Translations under genes and position numbers: made by a program | Source of the DNA: Chionoecetes opilio | Lineage: Eukaryota; Arthropoda; Malacostraca; Decapoda; Majidae | NCBI GenBank assembly: GCA_016584305.1 | Contig: JACEEZ010004874.1 | Span: 1-64,000 of the forward strand | Direction of reading: 5' to 3' | Length of the DNA: 64,000 nt | Part shown: piece after piece, positions 1 through 12,892 of the stretch | Position numbering within the stretch: position 1 is the stretch's first letter | How the letters are laid out: the number at the start of each line of letters is the position of its first letter | Notes under the pieces: generated by a model | The model's input: only the letters and a program-made list of their open reading frames with translations | Told to the model about the DNA's origin: nothing | The model's database searches: none

Positions 1-5
1 TTATA

Positions 6-37
<32 letters not shown>

Positions 38-129
38 CATCGTCCGTGATGTGATTTTTGTAGCCACCTTCCGTCCGAGCCACCAGAGATCTATTTCAGA
101 TGATTATCGTACACCATAGTAAATCATAT
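1..129. other. AT-rich flank with A-run
   Basis: A run of about 29 A (9-37) is followed by ~90 bases of ordinary sequence. I see no gene or known repeat here. Confidence 0.6.
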
Positions 130-845
130 CACTCCCTCCGAGTTCGCCCCTGCTTTCTTCCGGGGGCATTAGCGCGAAACTCGGGTATTAAAAACACTGA
201 AAAAATGCTTATTTAGTCCGTTTTTTTTTTTTTTTTTATTTTTTTTTTTTTTTTTTATGACTCACTTTTTCCCCCCACAAAATATCCTGAAAAGGCCCCA
301 AGCCCCTGTCCACCCGTAGTGAATGGGTACTGGGTGTTATCTTAGGGTTTGTGACCCCCCCTCCGCGGGGTGTGGCTTAAAGCCAACACTACGTAGAGAA
401 GGAGGAGGGAGGAGAGGAGCTTGAGTTTGAGCTCGAGTTGGGAGTCACCCAGCGGATCCTGTTTTGGTCTGAGTGGTGAGCTTGACACATATCTTGTCAG
501 CTGATGGTTGTGTGACAGTGTTAAAACGGCAATAACATTTCACAATGCCTTCCTCTCTTCTCTCCTGTCTCTTCCAGTACCTCCAGAAACCACAGTACCA
601 CACACGTCATGGTTAATCACTTATAAAGGAGTTTTTTTGGTGGTAAATATAAGAAACGGCGGGGTGTACGGTAAGGTGCAAACTTATTTTGAGGTGTTAC
701 CTATCTTATGCGACACCGGCGCTCCTGTAGAGAAAAACACAAACAAATGGAAAAAAAACAAAGCAAAACTAAAAGCTATACTAAGCCTATTATAATACTA
801 TACAAAGCAGGAAGGAAGGAAGACGTGTTCCCGTACGTCTCTTAT

Positions 846-1258
846 GGAGGCGGTAGCAGAGTGGTTAGCGTCAAGATATATGTCAAGCTCGAGCACGAGC
901 TTGACAGACGACCTACAAGTGATACTAAGCAGAAAGGGTCACAAGAAGAAGAAGAAGTCTCCGAGTGGCGTTCTCGGTGATCTGAGTTCGATCCTTTATG
1001 AGGTAAATTCCACTTAAAATCTTTCTCTGCACCGTTGAGGGGCCTAAGAACACCCACCGCTCCCCAATTAACTCTACCTTCGATTGCGAGTGCATCGGAG
1101 GACACAGGGGGCCGCATGAGCCTCTAATCACATGCGTCACTATAGAAATTCTGTCTGCGCCACCACGGGCAAGGGGCCAACCATCCCCAGCCCTCAAAGT
1201 TAACCTCCAGGGCCTACCATCCCACTCCTGTAGGTCATTGCCTAACGGCGCTGTAGGC
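846..1258 (+). repeat. tRNA-derived SINE with insert between A and B boxes
   Basis: The head ggcggtagcagagtggtta resembles the start and A box of a Ser/Leu-type tRNA, and gagttcgatcc (~988-998) is a B box. An extra ~87 bp (871-957) lies between the boxes and contains a perfect 11-bp-arm hairpin at 881-906. The body ends at taacggcgctgtaggc, followed by a CA-rich tail (1258-1312). Related copies sit at 37066-37478 and, without the insert, on the minus strand at 62853-63200. Confidence 0.75.
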
Positions 1259-1330
1259 ACACACACACCACACCCACACACACACACCCACACCACACAC
1301 CACACACACCAAAAAACAAAAAACAAAACG
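1258..1330. repeat. CA-rich microsatellite (SINE tail)
   Basis: Imperfect (CA)n and (CACAC)n with A-runs directly after the SINE body. The equivalent position in the 37 kb SINE copy also has a CA tail. Confidence 0.8.
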
Positions 1331-1489
1331 CGAAACTCGGGGATATAATGCGCGAAAGTCGGGATGATAAAATTTAGGACTCAGCGCGAAACTCGAGGAT
1401 CGTGAAACTCGCATAGCGTGAAACCTCAGGAGGGTAGTTAGTCATAAATGACTTTATAATTTTAGTAAATAGATTGTAATTTACTTTGG

Positions 1490-3346
1490 TAAATAACTTG
1501 GAGAGGTATGTCAGGAGTCTCGCTGAGGATGTCGGGTCTTTGAACGTAATTGACCTCCGACCGCCTACCGAGCCTGAAGAAGCTCCTTTCCAAGTCTCCT
1601 TCCTCTCGGGGCCGAGTGCTATTCGAACAGCAGATGGGCACCTCGTGTCGGAAAATGGATGGGCAATGGCCCGTTGGGCTGAGTACTTTGGGCAGTTGTT
1701 CACGGTGGACCCTCCAACTGAGCAGCTTCAAAAACCACGGGGTTTTACAGGCAGTGGATGCCGATCCTCCCATTGACGAAACCGCACCCTCTCTTGACGA
1801 AGTCAGGAGGCTGTAGCAAAGTTGAAGGGTGGAAAGGCAGCTGGTGTTTTGTATCAGTGCGGAGCTCCTCAAAGCTGGGGGTGAGGCCATGATCCGCAGG
1901 TTGCATCCCTGTCCTGACTGCCGTGTGGCAATCAGGTACCATTCCTCCCGACTGGAAAAGGGGGCTGGTCGTCCCTATCTGGGAAGGGAAAGGGGACCGT
2001 CAGGACGCAAACAATTACTGCGGTATTACACTGCTCAGCGTTTCCAGCAAGGTGCTTGCCCATCTATTGCTGGCAAAGAATTCGCAGTCATCTGGTGAAG
2101 CATCAGAGACCTCAGCGGTCTGGGTTCACGCCTGGTAAGTCAACAACGGACCGTTTTTCCTAGCGCTTCGTGTCCTGGTGGAACGCCGACGTGAGTTTCG
2201 ACAGGGGATGCTTGCAGCCTATGTTGATCTCAAAAAGGCGTTTGACTCAGTGCATCGTGAGTCACTCTGGGATCTTCTGCGACTTCGAGGGATTCCCCGC
2301 AAGGACTATTGGTTTGATAACTGGTCTGTATTCTGGGACTGAGAGTGCTGTGAAGTGGGGGGGCAAGGTGTATCCCTTCTTTCCTGTGAATACAGGGGGT
2401 GAGGCAAGGTGCGTCCTTGCCCCATCACTTTTCAACGCTTTGTATGGACTGGGTATTGGACAAGGTTGTAGATCAAAGTGATTGTGGAGCATCCGTCGGC
2501 AAACACCAAGATCACTGAAACTTGTTTTTTTGCCGAATGATGCAGTAATCTTTGCTGAGTCGCTGGAGGTCCTGGTGATGGCCTCTCGAGGCCTGCACGA
2601 GGAGGCAAAGCCTTTGGGACTTCAGGTCTCCTGCTCAAGACCAAGGTCCAGGTGTTTGGAAAAACTTACTAGATGAAGCAGTACAGTTTTTTTCATGCGT
2701 GTGGCGAGGGCATTGAGGATCTTGGAAAGTTTTACATACCTTGGTAGCGCAGTCCTAATGACGGAAGTCACGTCAAGAAGCCTTACGGCGGGTTGGCATA
2801 GCCCACGGTGTTATGGACTCGCTCAGCGGGAGTATTTGGCGTTGTCGGTAACCTGTGCAGGAGGACAAAGATCCGGATCTTCAAGTCGCTTGTGATTCCT
2901 GTCCTTTCTCTATGGTTGTGAGACTTGGACACTAAATAGTGACTTGAAGAGACGAATAAATCCCTTTGGTAATAAGTGTTTTCGCAGAATCATGGGGTAT
3001 TCGCTGGGATGATTACTGTCAAATCAGCGATTGCACCGTGAGACTAAATCGAGGCCTATTACCTGCATAGTCCGTCAGCGCCAACTTCGGCTATATGGGC
3101 ATGTGGCACGCTACCCTGAAACCGATCCTTCCCATCGGTTGTATCTGTAAGAGACAATCCGGCGTGGAGGAGGGCCAAGGGGGCGGCCCCCAAGGCCGGG
3201 GGCTGGGGCAAGTTGAGTTTCTTGTCGAGAGTTGCTTGGTATGGGAAAGGAGCCTGCATGGGAACTCGGCGTGGTGGACCCCCGGGAGTGGCGTTGTAGG
3301 TGGGCGAGGCGACGCGCCCCCCGGCGTATGCCCCCAATGATTGATT
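1490..3346 (+). pseudogene. RTE-like LINE, reverse transcriptase and 3' end, decayed
   Basis: Pieces of one reverse transcriptase follow one another in shifting frames: AELLKAGGEAMIRRLH near 1860-1910, PPDWKRGLVVPIWEGKGDRQ near 1950-2005, FPVNTGGEARCVLAPSLFN near 2380-2440, a region matching VFADDAVIFAESLEVLVMA of the second copy near 2525-2585, CETWTLNSDLKRRI near 2920-2955, and the tail GRLAYAPND-like end near 3325. The element ends in gattgattgattg at ~3340. The endonuclease half is missing and at least five frameshifts are present. A second copy is on the minus strand at 34523-36119. RTE clade is inferred from the CETWTLN/FGNKCFRRIMGY style of the C-terminus and the short tandem tail. Confidence 0.8.
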
Positions 3347-3349
3347 GAT

Positions 3350-3505
3350 TGAAATAACTTGGTAATTTTACTCACCCCAGTTGAATGTCGTTTGCATTGG
3401 ATTTTTTTATCTCGTATATTGAAAATAGACCCTAATTTACACATCTCGTATCATCGGATTCTCGATAAACAAATGCTTGTTATACGGGACCTCCCTGTAA
3501 TCCCT
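3350..3505 (-). mobile_element. Q element, terminal fragment
   Basis: Reads in reverse as the first ~155 bases of the Q element at 22715: the end atacgggacctccctg is the reverse complement of CAGGGAGGTCCCGTAT, and the text about the Q 'gagtaaaattatcaag' block is also present. It abuts the LINE tail and has no other end. Confidence 0.75.
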
Positions 3506-3919
3506 TGTCACCTCCACGGACAAAAACCGGCTCCGCCTCCAAAGACCAGCTTCCTCCCTCGTGCCTCTCACTGCTCTTCTCTCCCATCTCCGGCACAACC
3601 GCGCTCCCCCTGGGGCTCCTGGTGCCCCAGGCCGACACCGCAGACTCAACCTTCAACCATTCGTCACCCTCCCCACACATACTTTCAGCACAAAAACACA
3701 GTCTCATCTGAACAACATACACCATACTCGCATCCTCATACACAAAAAGACCTCCACTACATTTTAAAAATTTTACACAAAACCCCTACCCATTTAAAAA
3801 CTGGGTAATCCCGGGATGAGGCTCGGGGTAGCCCAACGCCCCCCAAAGGGCCCCCCACAAAACCCCCAAAACCCACAAAAACACACCTACATACGGACAT
3901 TTTTTTGCGGGTGTAAACA
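3506..3919. other. No recognisable feature
   Basis: C-rich sequence with an open frame of 149 codons (3359-3808) that begins inside the Q fragment and has a Pro/His/Ser-rich composition without motifs. I see no gene. From ~3810 to 3890 homopolymers are inflated (cccc, aaaa), as in the suspect zone at 8.6 kb. Confidence 0.5.
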
Positions 3920-4021
3920 ATAATATTTTATATATATATAAAATATATATATATATTAAAATTTTATTTTATATATATATAATATAATTTTATATTATAT
4001 TTTATATATAAAATATATATA
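3920..4021. repeat. AT-rich simple repeat
   Basis: Alternating (TA)n and A/T-run sequence. It supplies the TA target of element X. Confidence 0.9.
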
Positions 4022-4339
4022 CTTTGGACCCCGCCGAACACGACAGTTACGGCCCTGACCCCGTCGTGCAGGGCCCAAATTCGTGTTCGGCGAATAACAG
4101 GTTCAATGGGAAAATAGGGTTACGTTCCCAGACCATCACTTTTTGGGGGGTCAAAAAAAAAATTCACTTTTTTTTGAAATAAGTAAAAAAATAGGTTACG
4201 TTCCCCAGACCCTCATTTTTGGAGGGTAAAAAATGTTTACTACTATTTTTGGGTGAATAAGATGAAGGAAACAACTGTTATTACAATTAATATTTTTATT
4301 AATAATAAAAAATCCCTTTTAAAACTAGAAAATGGTTTT

Positions 4340-7017
4340 TCTTTAAAATATAAAAAAAATAGAGGTAACAGGCTGCTTGGCTGGTGTTAGCAGGAGGCAT
4401 GGCTGGTGTGCTGGGTGGAGATCACTCACTGTCTGTATCATTGGATCATCAAAGCCACATAATGGGATGGGAGAGACAGATAAACATTGATGAGGTAGTA
4501 TTATCTGGTGTACCCAGGAGTAAACAGGCTGCCTGGCTGGGGGTAGGAACAGGAGGTGTAGCAGGTGTAGAATGCTTCTTGGCTGGTGTGTCTGGCTGGA
4601 GATGGTTTTGAAGAAAGCTGTGATGGGCTTTGGCAAGCAGAGGCCTCCATCCCTCCCTTAAAGTTTCCTTGTAGGGTATAAGGCCTTCATCCACAACTCT
4701 CTTGAACTTGATGCTCCTCTCCTGTATGGGGTCTTGGTCAGTGAAGAGCCCCTTGTCAAGTTAATCTGCTTCCCTCAGCAAGTTTCTAAATTTTCATGAT
4801 GGTAAACACAGGCCTTGTCTCTGTGTCTCATCTTCATCAGCATCATCACCTGCTTGGTCATCTCATTCATTTTGGATAATCTCTTCCATGAAGGCCTGCT
4901 CCATGGGAGTCAATGAGTTCTGCCACAATCCTCCTCAGTCATGTCGAGAACCCTTCACCCCCAACAGTGTGTGCCAGGTCTACAATGTCCTTCATTTGCT
5001 GAGTGACTGCAGGGAACCCTTTGAAGTCGTTGAACACTCAGGCCAGAGTGCATACCAACAGGCATTAAGGGTGCTTGGCTTCACTTCATCCCATGCCTGC
5101 TTGATGGTCAAAAGAGCATGTCGGATGTTGTACTGGCCTTCCAGAAGTCCATGAGAGTCATCGTCGCTGTCGTCTTCCATCCTCTTGAGTGCTTCTCTGT
5201 ACACAGCCCTCTGGTAGTTGCACTGAATGTCTGATCACCCCCCATGTCCATCGGTTGGCAACAGGGAAGTTGTCTTGGGGGAAGGTGGGAAACGCACCCC
5301 ATTCGGATGGTCCAGGTTAAGTGCCTGTGAAGTGTGTCCACCAGCATTATCCACTAGCAGAACTGCCTTAAATGCCAGATTTTTCTTGGACATGTAGAGC
5401 TGCACTTTGGCACAAAATGTTCGTGGAACCACTCCTCAAACACCTTCGCTGTCACCCATGCCTTCTTGTTTGTTTTCCATACCACTGACAGAAATGCTTG
5501 TTGAGTCCCTTCAGAGCACGTGGGTTGGCAGCACGATACACAAGGAGCGGTTTAATCTTGCAGTCCCCTGCAGCATTCCCCACAAACAGCAGTGTCAGAG
5601 GTCCTTAAATGCCTTGAATCCTGGTAACTTCTTGACTTCCTTTGTGGATGGTAAGTCCTATTGCCCATTTTCTTGTAAAATAGGCCAGTTTCGTCCGCGT
5701 TGAACACCTGCTCAGGTAGGTAGTCACTGTTTTCAATCAGGGACTTGAAGGTGCTGAGGTATGCCTGCGCCCCTTCCTTATCAGTGACCCACTCTCCCCT
5801 GTGAAAAAAAACAAAAGAAAAACCTTTTCTTATGGGAATATGGCAAGTCAATAGATAGATAGATAGAAGTGTGAAAAAATATTTAATGCTCTTCATTACG
5901 GGAATATAGCACGAGTCAATATTAGATAGATAGAAGTGTGAAAATATATTGAATGTTTTACCTGTGCGAGCAATGTTGTGCAGGCTAAAACGCTGCTTGA
6001 ATCTATGGAACCACCCATGGCTGGCAAATAAACCCGGGGGCAGGGGGAGGATCCAGAAGGCTCCTTCTCTCCCTAGGGGGTCGTAGATGCTCCTCGCCTT
6101 TTCCCGGGATGGCTACGCCGTCCACGTTGCTCTTCCGCTGGTCCACTTGCTCTGATATCCACCTGTTATGCGTAAAAGACAAGAAAAAAACAATGCGTAA
6201 ATACAATGGTACTGTACAACGGTATGCCTCAAACACACACACACCCCATGCATGCATGCTAACACACCTGCACGTAGCACCACACACACACACACACACA
6301 CACACACACCACACCCCACACACACACGCCTCAACACAGCCCACACCACCGCAGCAACTGTTAACACACCTGCACGTAGCACGACACACACACACACACA
6401 CACATGCCTCAACACAGCCCACACCACCGCAGCACCTGTTAACACACCTGCACGTAGCACAACACACACACACATGCCTCAACACAGCCCCCACCACCGC
6501 AGCACCTGTTAACACACCTGCACGTAGCACAACACACACACACACACCACACACACACCCGTAGTAATATACGTAGTAACATAGGGTAAATAAACATACT
6601 TCATTCATATGAATAATAATTAACTCACCTGTAACACCCTTACACACCACCCGAGCACCTGTTAGCACACCACATGTAGCAACACACACAATAACATAAA
6701 CTTTATTTATATGGAAAAATCATTAACTCACTGTTCAGTATTTTCTCCATCTTTTCCCAGCAGCGGGTCACGTCGGCTCACAGAAGCCACCTTGCTGAGG
6801 GCATCAGCACTCTCTCGCACGCTTTGTCTTATTTTTTACAGGGGCTTCCAGATGGTACGAACAGTGGCCTCATGCAGGCCAAACTTCTTGCCCGTAGCAG
6901 ACCAGCCTAGGCCCTATCAATCACAGCAAGCACATCCATCTTCTCCGCTAGGGACAACACTTTCCCCCTTCCTCGCTTGACCCCGGAGTAGGTGGAGCCG
7001 AACGCTTGGAAAAACAT
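4340..7017 (-). pseudogene. Transposase of element X, three exons, frameshifted
   Basis: Probable start at 7017. Exon 1 (7017-6732) has GRGKVLSLAEKMDVL and GKKFGLHEATVRTIWK, the first helix-turn-helix. A donor CA/gtgagt at 6731 and acceptor cgcataacag at 6163 would join it in frame to WISEQVDQRKSNVDG. Exon 2 (6162-5962) continues, after a one-base shift, to GWFHRFKQRFSLHNIART, the second helix-turn-helix. Donor cacag/gtaaaac (5961) and acceptor tttcacag (5799) bound a 163 bp intron. Exon 3 gives EQVFNADETGLFYKKM (first catalytic Asp), GNAAGDCKIKPLLVYR, LLVDNAGGHTSQ (second Asp) and QPMD (third Asp), then a degenerate C-terminus with ITAFFKT near 4600. Several stops and shifts make it non-functional. 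Exon joining is inference from splice motifs and protein continuity; one further base of frame is unaccounted for at the second junction. Confidence 0.75.
6240..6690. repeat. CA-rich minisatellite inside the X intron
   Basis: Units of ~70-105 bp, varying with CA-tract length, repeat the phrase aacacacctgcacgtagca at ~6260, 6362, 6440 and 6510, with (CA)n of changing length and cctcaacacagcccacacca between. A decayed unit follows at 6656-6690. The repeat lies wholly inside the proposed first intron of the transposase and is what separates its exons 1 and 2. Confidence 0.85.
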
Positions 7018-7290
7018 GGCCAACAGGAGCGCACGACGTGAGGCAACAGCAGCACGAGCAAGAGAGAGAAAGACTACGTGTAGCAGCTCTGGCGGCCCAG
7101 GCTGAGCGTGCCCAGGCTGTCCCCGGCCAAAATGGCCGCCGACAGCATCGACAACATCCGCGGGGAAATTCAAAATTTTTGTTATCGCGAGTAAAACTCG
7201 TGTTCGGCAAGTCATGGGATATTTTAACCTAATTCGTGAAGTGCGAGTTTCGTGCAGGGCGAAAATCGTGTTCGGCGGGGTCCGACAGTA

Positions 7291-8029
7291 CACACAAACC
7301 TCGATTTCCCGGACCTCGATTTCCCCCCGGATATCGGATTTGCCGGACAAAATCCGAGGTCCGGGGATATGTCAGCTCGGGCAAATTTTTTTTTTTTTTT
7401 TTTTTTTTTTATATACGTTGAAATGCCTGGTCCTGTTCGTAAATTTACCAAGTTGCCGGCGGTCTAAGCGTCGCCTGTCACCCCTTGGTCAGTTTTCCGC
7501 GCCTCCCGCCAGGGGGCAGCATGCCAGCGGTCGTATTGATTACATTTAGGCACACAACATTCACGGTTTTACCTGCACAGCCCCCCGTCAGTCACCTGAC
7601 TCCCACTGCCCTGGTGCCCAAAAAATTTCTGAACTTTTGAACACTTTCTGCTGCCTCCCGCCAGGTGGCAGCATGCTCAAACGGTCGTATTGTTTACATT
7701 TGGGCCACACGCACTCACGGTTCACCTGCCCCCAGCCTCCGTTAGTCCCCTGACCCCCACTGCCCCTGGTGCAGGAACGTCTCTTGAGACTATTGAACAC
7801 TTTCTGCTGCCTCCACCCGGTGGCTGCATGCTCAGGCGGACGTAAAAAGTCCGCGGCGGGGTAGTTGAATTGTCGTTGCCCGGACATAAATACTAGAGTA
7901 GGATAAACGTCCGGGGTGGTAATGGCATCGGACTTTTTTTTTTTTTTTTTTTTTACTTGCGATTCCGGATTTTGCGGTTCTCGGACCAGTGCTCCCCTAT
8001 TAGTTTCCCGGGAAATCGAGGTTTGTGTG
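7291..8029 (+). mobile_element. M element copy 1, non-autonomous, with internal tandem repeat
   Basis: Ends are CACACAAACCTCGATTTCCC (7291) and gggaaatcgaggtttgtgtg (to 8029), a clear inverted pair beginning at a TA. A T-run follows the left end, then about two and a half units of a ~153 bp tandem repeat, then ccgcggcggggtagttgaa, a second T-run and the right end. CTCF-like cores lie at 7506-7520 (CCGCCAGGGGGCAGC) and 7659-7673 (CCGCCAGGTGGCAGC), with a decayed one at ~7812-7829. No open reading frame of note. Confidence 0.88.
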
Positions 8030-8056
8030 GTTAATATTATATATATAATAAATATA

Positions 8057-8094
<38 letters not shown>

Positions 8095-8114
8095 TATTAT
8101 ATTTATATATATTA
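8030..8114. repeat. AT microsatellite
   Basis: Almost pure (TA)n with A/T interruptions between M copy 1 and element Y. Confidence 0.9.
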
Positions 8115-8226
8115 CAGTGGTACCTTGACTTACGAGTGCCCCAACTTACGAGTTTTCCGAGTTACGAGCAGTCGTTCGAACAAAATTTTTTGCTTTGAGT
8201 TGCGAGCCAAAATCCGAATTACGAGC

Positions 8227-8266
<40 letters not shown>

Positions 8267-8575
8267 GAGCGAGCTTCAGATACGCCGCCACTAGTTGGCA
8301 CAGCGAACGCCACAACATCCGCCCAGCATCCCCCGTCTCACTCGTTCACTTCACGTGGTTACTCGCCGTGGAAGCATCTCTGTTGTGTTGTGCTCACACA
8401 GGCGAATGCAAATGGCGGGGGGGTGGGGTGCAGTACGTTTAGCGGCAGTTCCACCCACAGCTGTTTTTTCCAACAGCTGATACACAGAGTATAAACACTG
8501 GCGAAAGCAAATGGCGGAGGGTGAGTTGCAGTTAACGGTTTCCGGTTCCACCCAAAGCGTTTAACAGTAACAGTA
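8115..8575 (+). mobile_element. Element Y, Tigger-like left end only
   Basis: Begins TA/CAGTGGTACCTTGACTTACG and continues with repeated 'ttacgag' phrases (acttacgagt, gagttacgagc, gaattacgagcg), the usual style of Tigger-group ends. A 30-base T-run follows. The right end cannot be found because the sequence becomes homopolymer-inflated after ~8575. Confidence 0.6.
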
Positions 8576-10060
<1,485 letters not shown>

Positions 10061-10102
<42 letters not shown>

Positions 10103-10136
10103 TTTTATATAATATATATATATAATATATATTTTA
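10061..10136. repeat. AT microsatellite
   Basis: (TA)n-rich tract that also provides the TA target of L copy 1. Confidence 0.9.
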
Positions 10137-12775
10137 CCGTATTTGCCGGCGCATAAGACGCACTTTTTTTCCCTTAAAAAAGGAATGAAAAGTTCACCCT
10201 GGTCTAATGCGGCCATATTAGCGCATGAGAGGTCGGGCAGAGAATGCAGAACAGCCGGTGGTATATTACTAAAGGGGTCTGGAGTTATCTGTGTTGAGCA
10301 GTAGTTCACTGAGCACAAATGTAGCTGTGTTATCAACAGTAATGCATAATACAAAGAAAAGGTTGGAGTTTAAGAGAAATAAGAGCTGGGGCAAAAAGGG
10401 ATAGCGATTGTTGCTGCCAAGAGGGCCGTGTCAGATGTAAACATTATTAATCCCCCTCTGCTGCTCTCCTTTTTAAAACGTCTGATAAAACATCTCGGCG
10501 ACGCCCTCCGCGCACCCACCATGGGTCATTACCGCTCAGAACTCCTCCCCGCACCCAGGGAAAAGACAAACATCCCGCATATTAGATGTAGCCTTAACCC
10601 GCATTCAACCCCGGGCACACAAGTTGACACAACAGTTGAATGAGATGATAGAAGGGAGGCAGAAAATATTTGTTGGAATTTTCCTGGAATGAGTATTGTT
10701 GATAAATGGAATAGTGAAACAAAGAGCGTGTTAAAGTTTTATTTGAAGGAGTGTGAGCGGTGAGAGGGATGTGTAGTATCTTTTGGGGTCTGTCTATACA
10801 CACAAAGGATGGAGAAAGGGCATCGTGGCTTTGTAGTTTATTTGAAAAGCGGGGTCATGTATAAACCGTGGGGGACAAGAGGTGCGCGGCGTGTGTGTCT
10901 CTGTGTTTTCCTTTGGCTGCTTGAATTCCCTGGCTGGTGTGGCAATTGTGTCGGCGAGGACAAGTCAGGTCAGCGTCAGGTCACCCTCGGCCTCTAACCC
11001 TTTTGGTCCCAGACGGGGGGCTGGCCTAAGCGATGCAGGTGGTATGTGCATGTGTGTGTTAGCGCCGCTACAGTGGTAAGCAAGGTGGGATAGGAGATAG
11101 CATGGGCCCTTTTGGGTTACCACCTCGACCCCTCAATCCTCACCCTGTACCTCTAACGGATAAGGAAACTGTATAAAAGAGTGCTAGTAAAAAGGCTGCA
11201 ATGGTACCGTACCTGTAGACGGGACAAAAGTCTTCCACACCGTACACCCAAGGGACGAAGACCCTCACGGCGCCCCCCACCGTCCCCCTCAAGCGCCGAA
11301 TCACACCATACCATCATGGTGAAATTGGTGACAGGGCACCGTCTCATCACATTCGTTAGAATTTCTTACATTCAAACAAATAGACTGTTACACTAAACGG
11401 TGCACCACCGTACGGCTCCAATACATCACTGTCCTGTCATGTAAGGGTTTTTCTGGGGAAGAATTTTTTAAAAGTAATGAGACTGTGCCGTGCTGATAAT
11501 TGTCGTTTTCTCAAGGCTTTATGTACCCAAAACAATGTCTTTTAGATTTCTACCCCTCTTCTTCATCCGACAGAAGTGCTAATTAATGCAAATTTCTTCA
11601 AGCATAGCCTCTGAGGCACCATGTCTGCTTAGAGGGTGGCAGGAACTGCTGAAAATGACGGAACCGTGACGAATACGTGAATACAAGGCACGGCATATGG
11701 AACGCTGCCGTGATTCAGAGTGTGAACCAGCCTTCACCTGTATTTCCCTGAAGAAGACTAATCAACCCTTGCGACTGTGATAGATTCGTAGGTGTAAAAC
11801 CATTGCAAATATCGTCGATCGCGGAACAAAGGTTGCCCTTCAACAATTACAACAATAAAACAAGGTAGAGATGGTTACCTTACAGTGTTATCTAATATCT
11901 TCGTGAATTTTTGTTATTGGACAACCACCGATTTCGAGGCGAAAATTAAGTCCTCCTGAATAGTTTTGATGTGTTTTGAATTAAATCTGGCTCGCGTTTT
12001 GTCGGAAATCAATGTTTGTTTATATGTGTGTATGTGGGGGAGGCAACCTGCCCCTCCAGGTCCGCCCCGCAAACGTTTTCTACGCTTCACACTGCCATAT
12101 TTTTGGTAATTTTCGTTATTTCTCTATATCATCTGTTACTAAACTAAATCTCACCTCTAACCTAACCCAATCTGATTTAACCTAACTTAACTTTCTGGGC
12201 TGAAAGGGAACGGTAGATGTTCGGTAAACGTGTAATGCCATTATTATTCAATTGCGCATGGGAAATGGGGCTCAAAATACTCAGAATGAAGAAAGCTACA
12301 CGATGGTGTTGGTAAAGAGTCTTAGGACTTTTGAAAGCCTACTACCAAAATAATACCAATATCTTATACTGCAAATTTTCCCGTCTAAACACCTAGCAGA
12401 AAAGCAACAAAGGCTACCTACACATTAATCTAAGCTATTGTCATAGGTAGCAAATATTAGAATATCAATTCGGGGTGGCACCTTTTCCAATATATTCGAT
12501 TATGCGATTTTGGTTACCACTCATTCTCTTTATTTTAACTAGCATAATTTTCATTCACCCTCTTGCATTTGGATATTATATTTTGGGACATGCTCATAAT
12601 CATTGCTTCCCCTACAAATCCTTTTTTTTTTAATAACCCTTTTAATTTTACGAAAACCCAAAAATTTCCCCTCAAAAACCTCAATATTTTTTTTCTTCAA
12701 AACTTCTTGTAAAATAGGGTGCGTCCCTTTTGCGGAGGTTTTTTTCGTCTCCTTTATGCCGCCGGCCAAATACGG
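10137..12775 (+). mobile_element. L element copy 1, ~2.64 kb
   Basis: Ends CCGTATTTGCCGGCGCATAA and its inverted copy (tgccgccggccaaatacgg, degenerate) flanked by TA (10135-10136; 12776-12777). The inside is collinear with L2 (15395-18067) and, inverted, L3 (18086-20716). I find no intact transposase in any of the three. A short stretch near 11550-11650 is the degenerate match of the ORF fragment described under L3. The right 150 bases contain long homopolymers. Confidence 0.85.
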
Positions 12776-12892
12776 TATGAAAATATATTATATATATATT
12801 ATTTTATATTATATATAAAATATATATAATATATAAAAATATAATATATATAAATTTTAATATATATAGTTAAATATATATTATATATAATA
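12776..12892. repeat. AT-rich simple repeat
   Basis: (TA)n-type sequence between L1 and M2. Confidence 0.9.

Larger units (their letters stand above)
130..1438. mobile_element. T1 transposon copy A (TA-target, Tigger-like ends)
   Basis: The left end (cactccctccgag) and right end (ctcaggagggtagt) are degenerate inverted copies of the ends of the better copy at 36209-37596, whose termini read CACTACCCTCCCGAG and are flanked by TA. Inner parts match that copy throughout, including the sub-terminal block with gcgcgaaactcg and a SINE at 846-1258. A T-run at 221-256 splits the left part. No transposase is coded, so it is non-autonomous. Assignment to pogo/Tigger rests on the TA target and the style of the ends and is inference. 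Confidence 0.75.
4022..7288 (-). mobile_element. Element X, Tigger/pogo-type DNA transposon, near full length
   Basis: Inverted ends: left ggaccccgccgaacacga (4027-) and right tcgtgttcggcggggtcc (to ~7283), each flanked by TA (4020-4021; 7289-7290). Further inside, both ends repeat cgtgttcggc blocks. Between them lies a decayed minus-strand transposase with CENP-B-type N-terminal helix-turn-helix parts and a DDE domain, which makes pogo/Tigger membership well supported. The right TA is shared with the adjacent M element at 7291, so one was inserted next to or at the end of the other. Confidence 0.85.

Noticed and set aside
3359..3808. 149-codon open frame
   Set aside because: Starts inside a Q-element fragment and has Pro/His/Ser-rich composition with no motif or splice context.
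6003..6689. 228-codon open frame on the minus strand with Cys/Val repeats, and 151-codon frame on the plus strand with Thr/His repeats
   Set aside because: Translations of the CA minisatellite; the minus frame merely starts in the repeat and runs into transposase exon 2.
12160..12190. Telomere-like taacctaacc phrases (also 18680-18725 and 54240-54255, 58280)
   Set aside because: Only two or three irregular units inside L and V elements; not a (TTAGG)n array.
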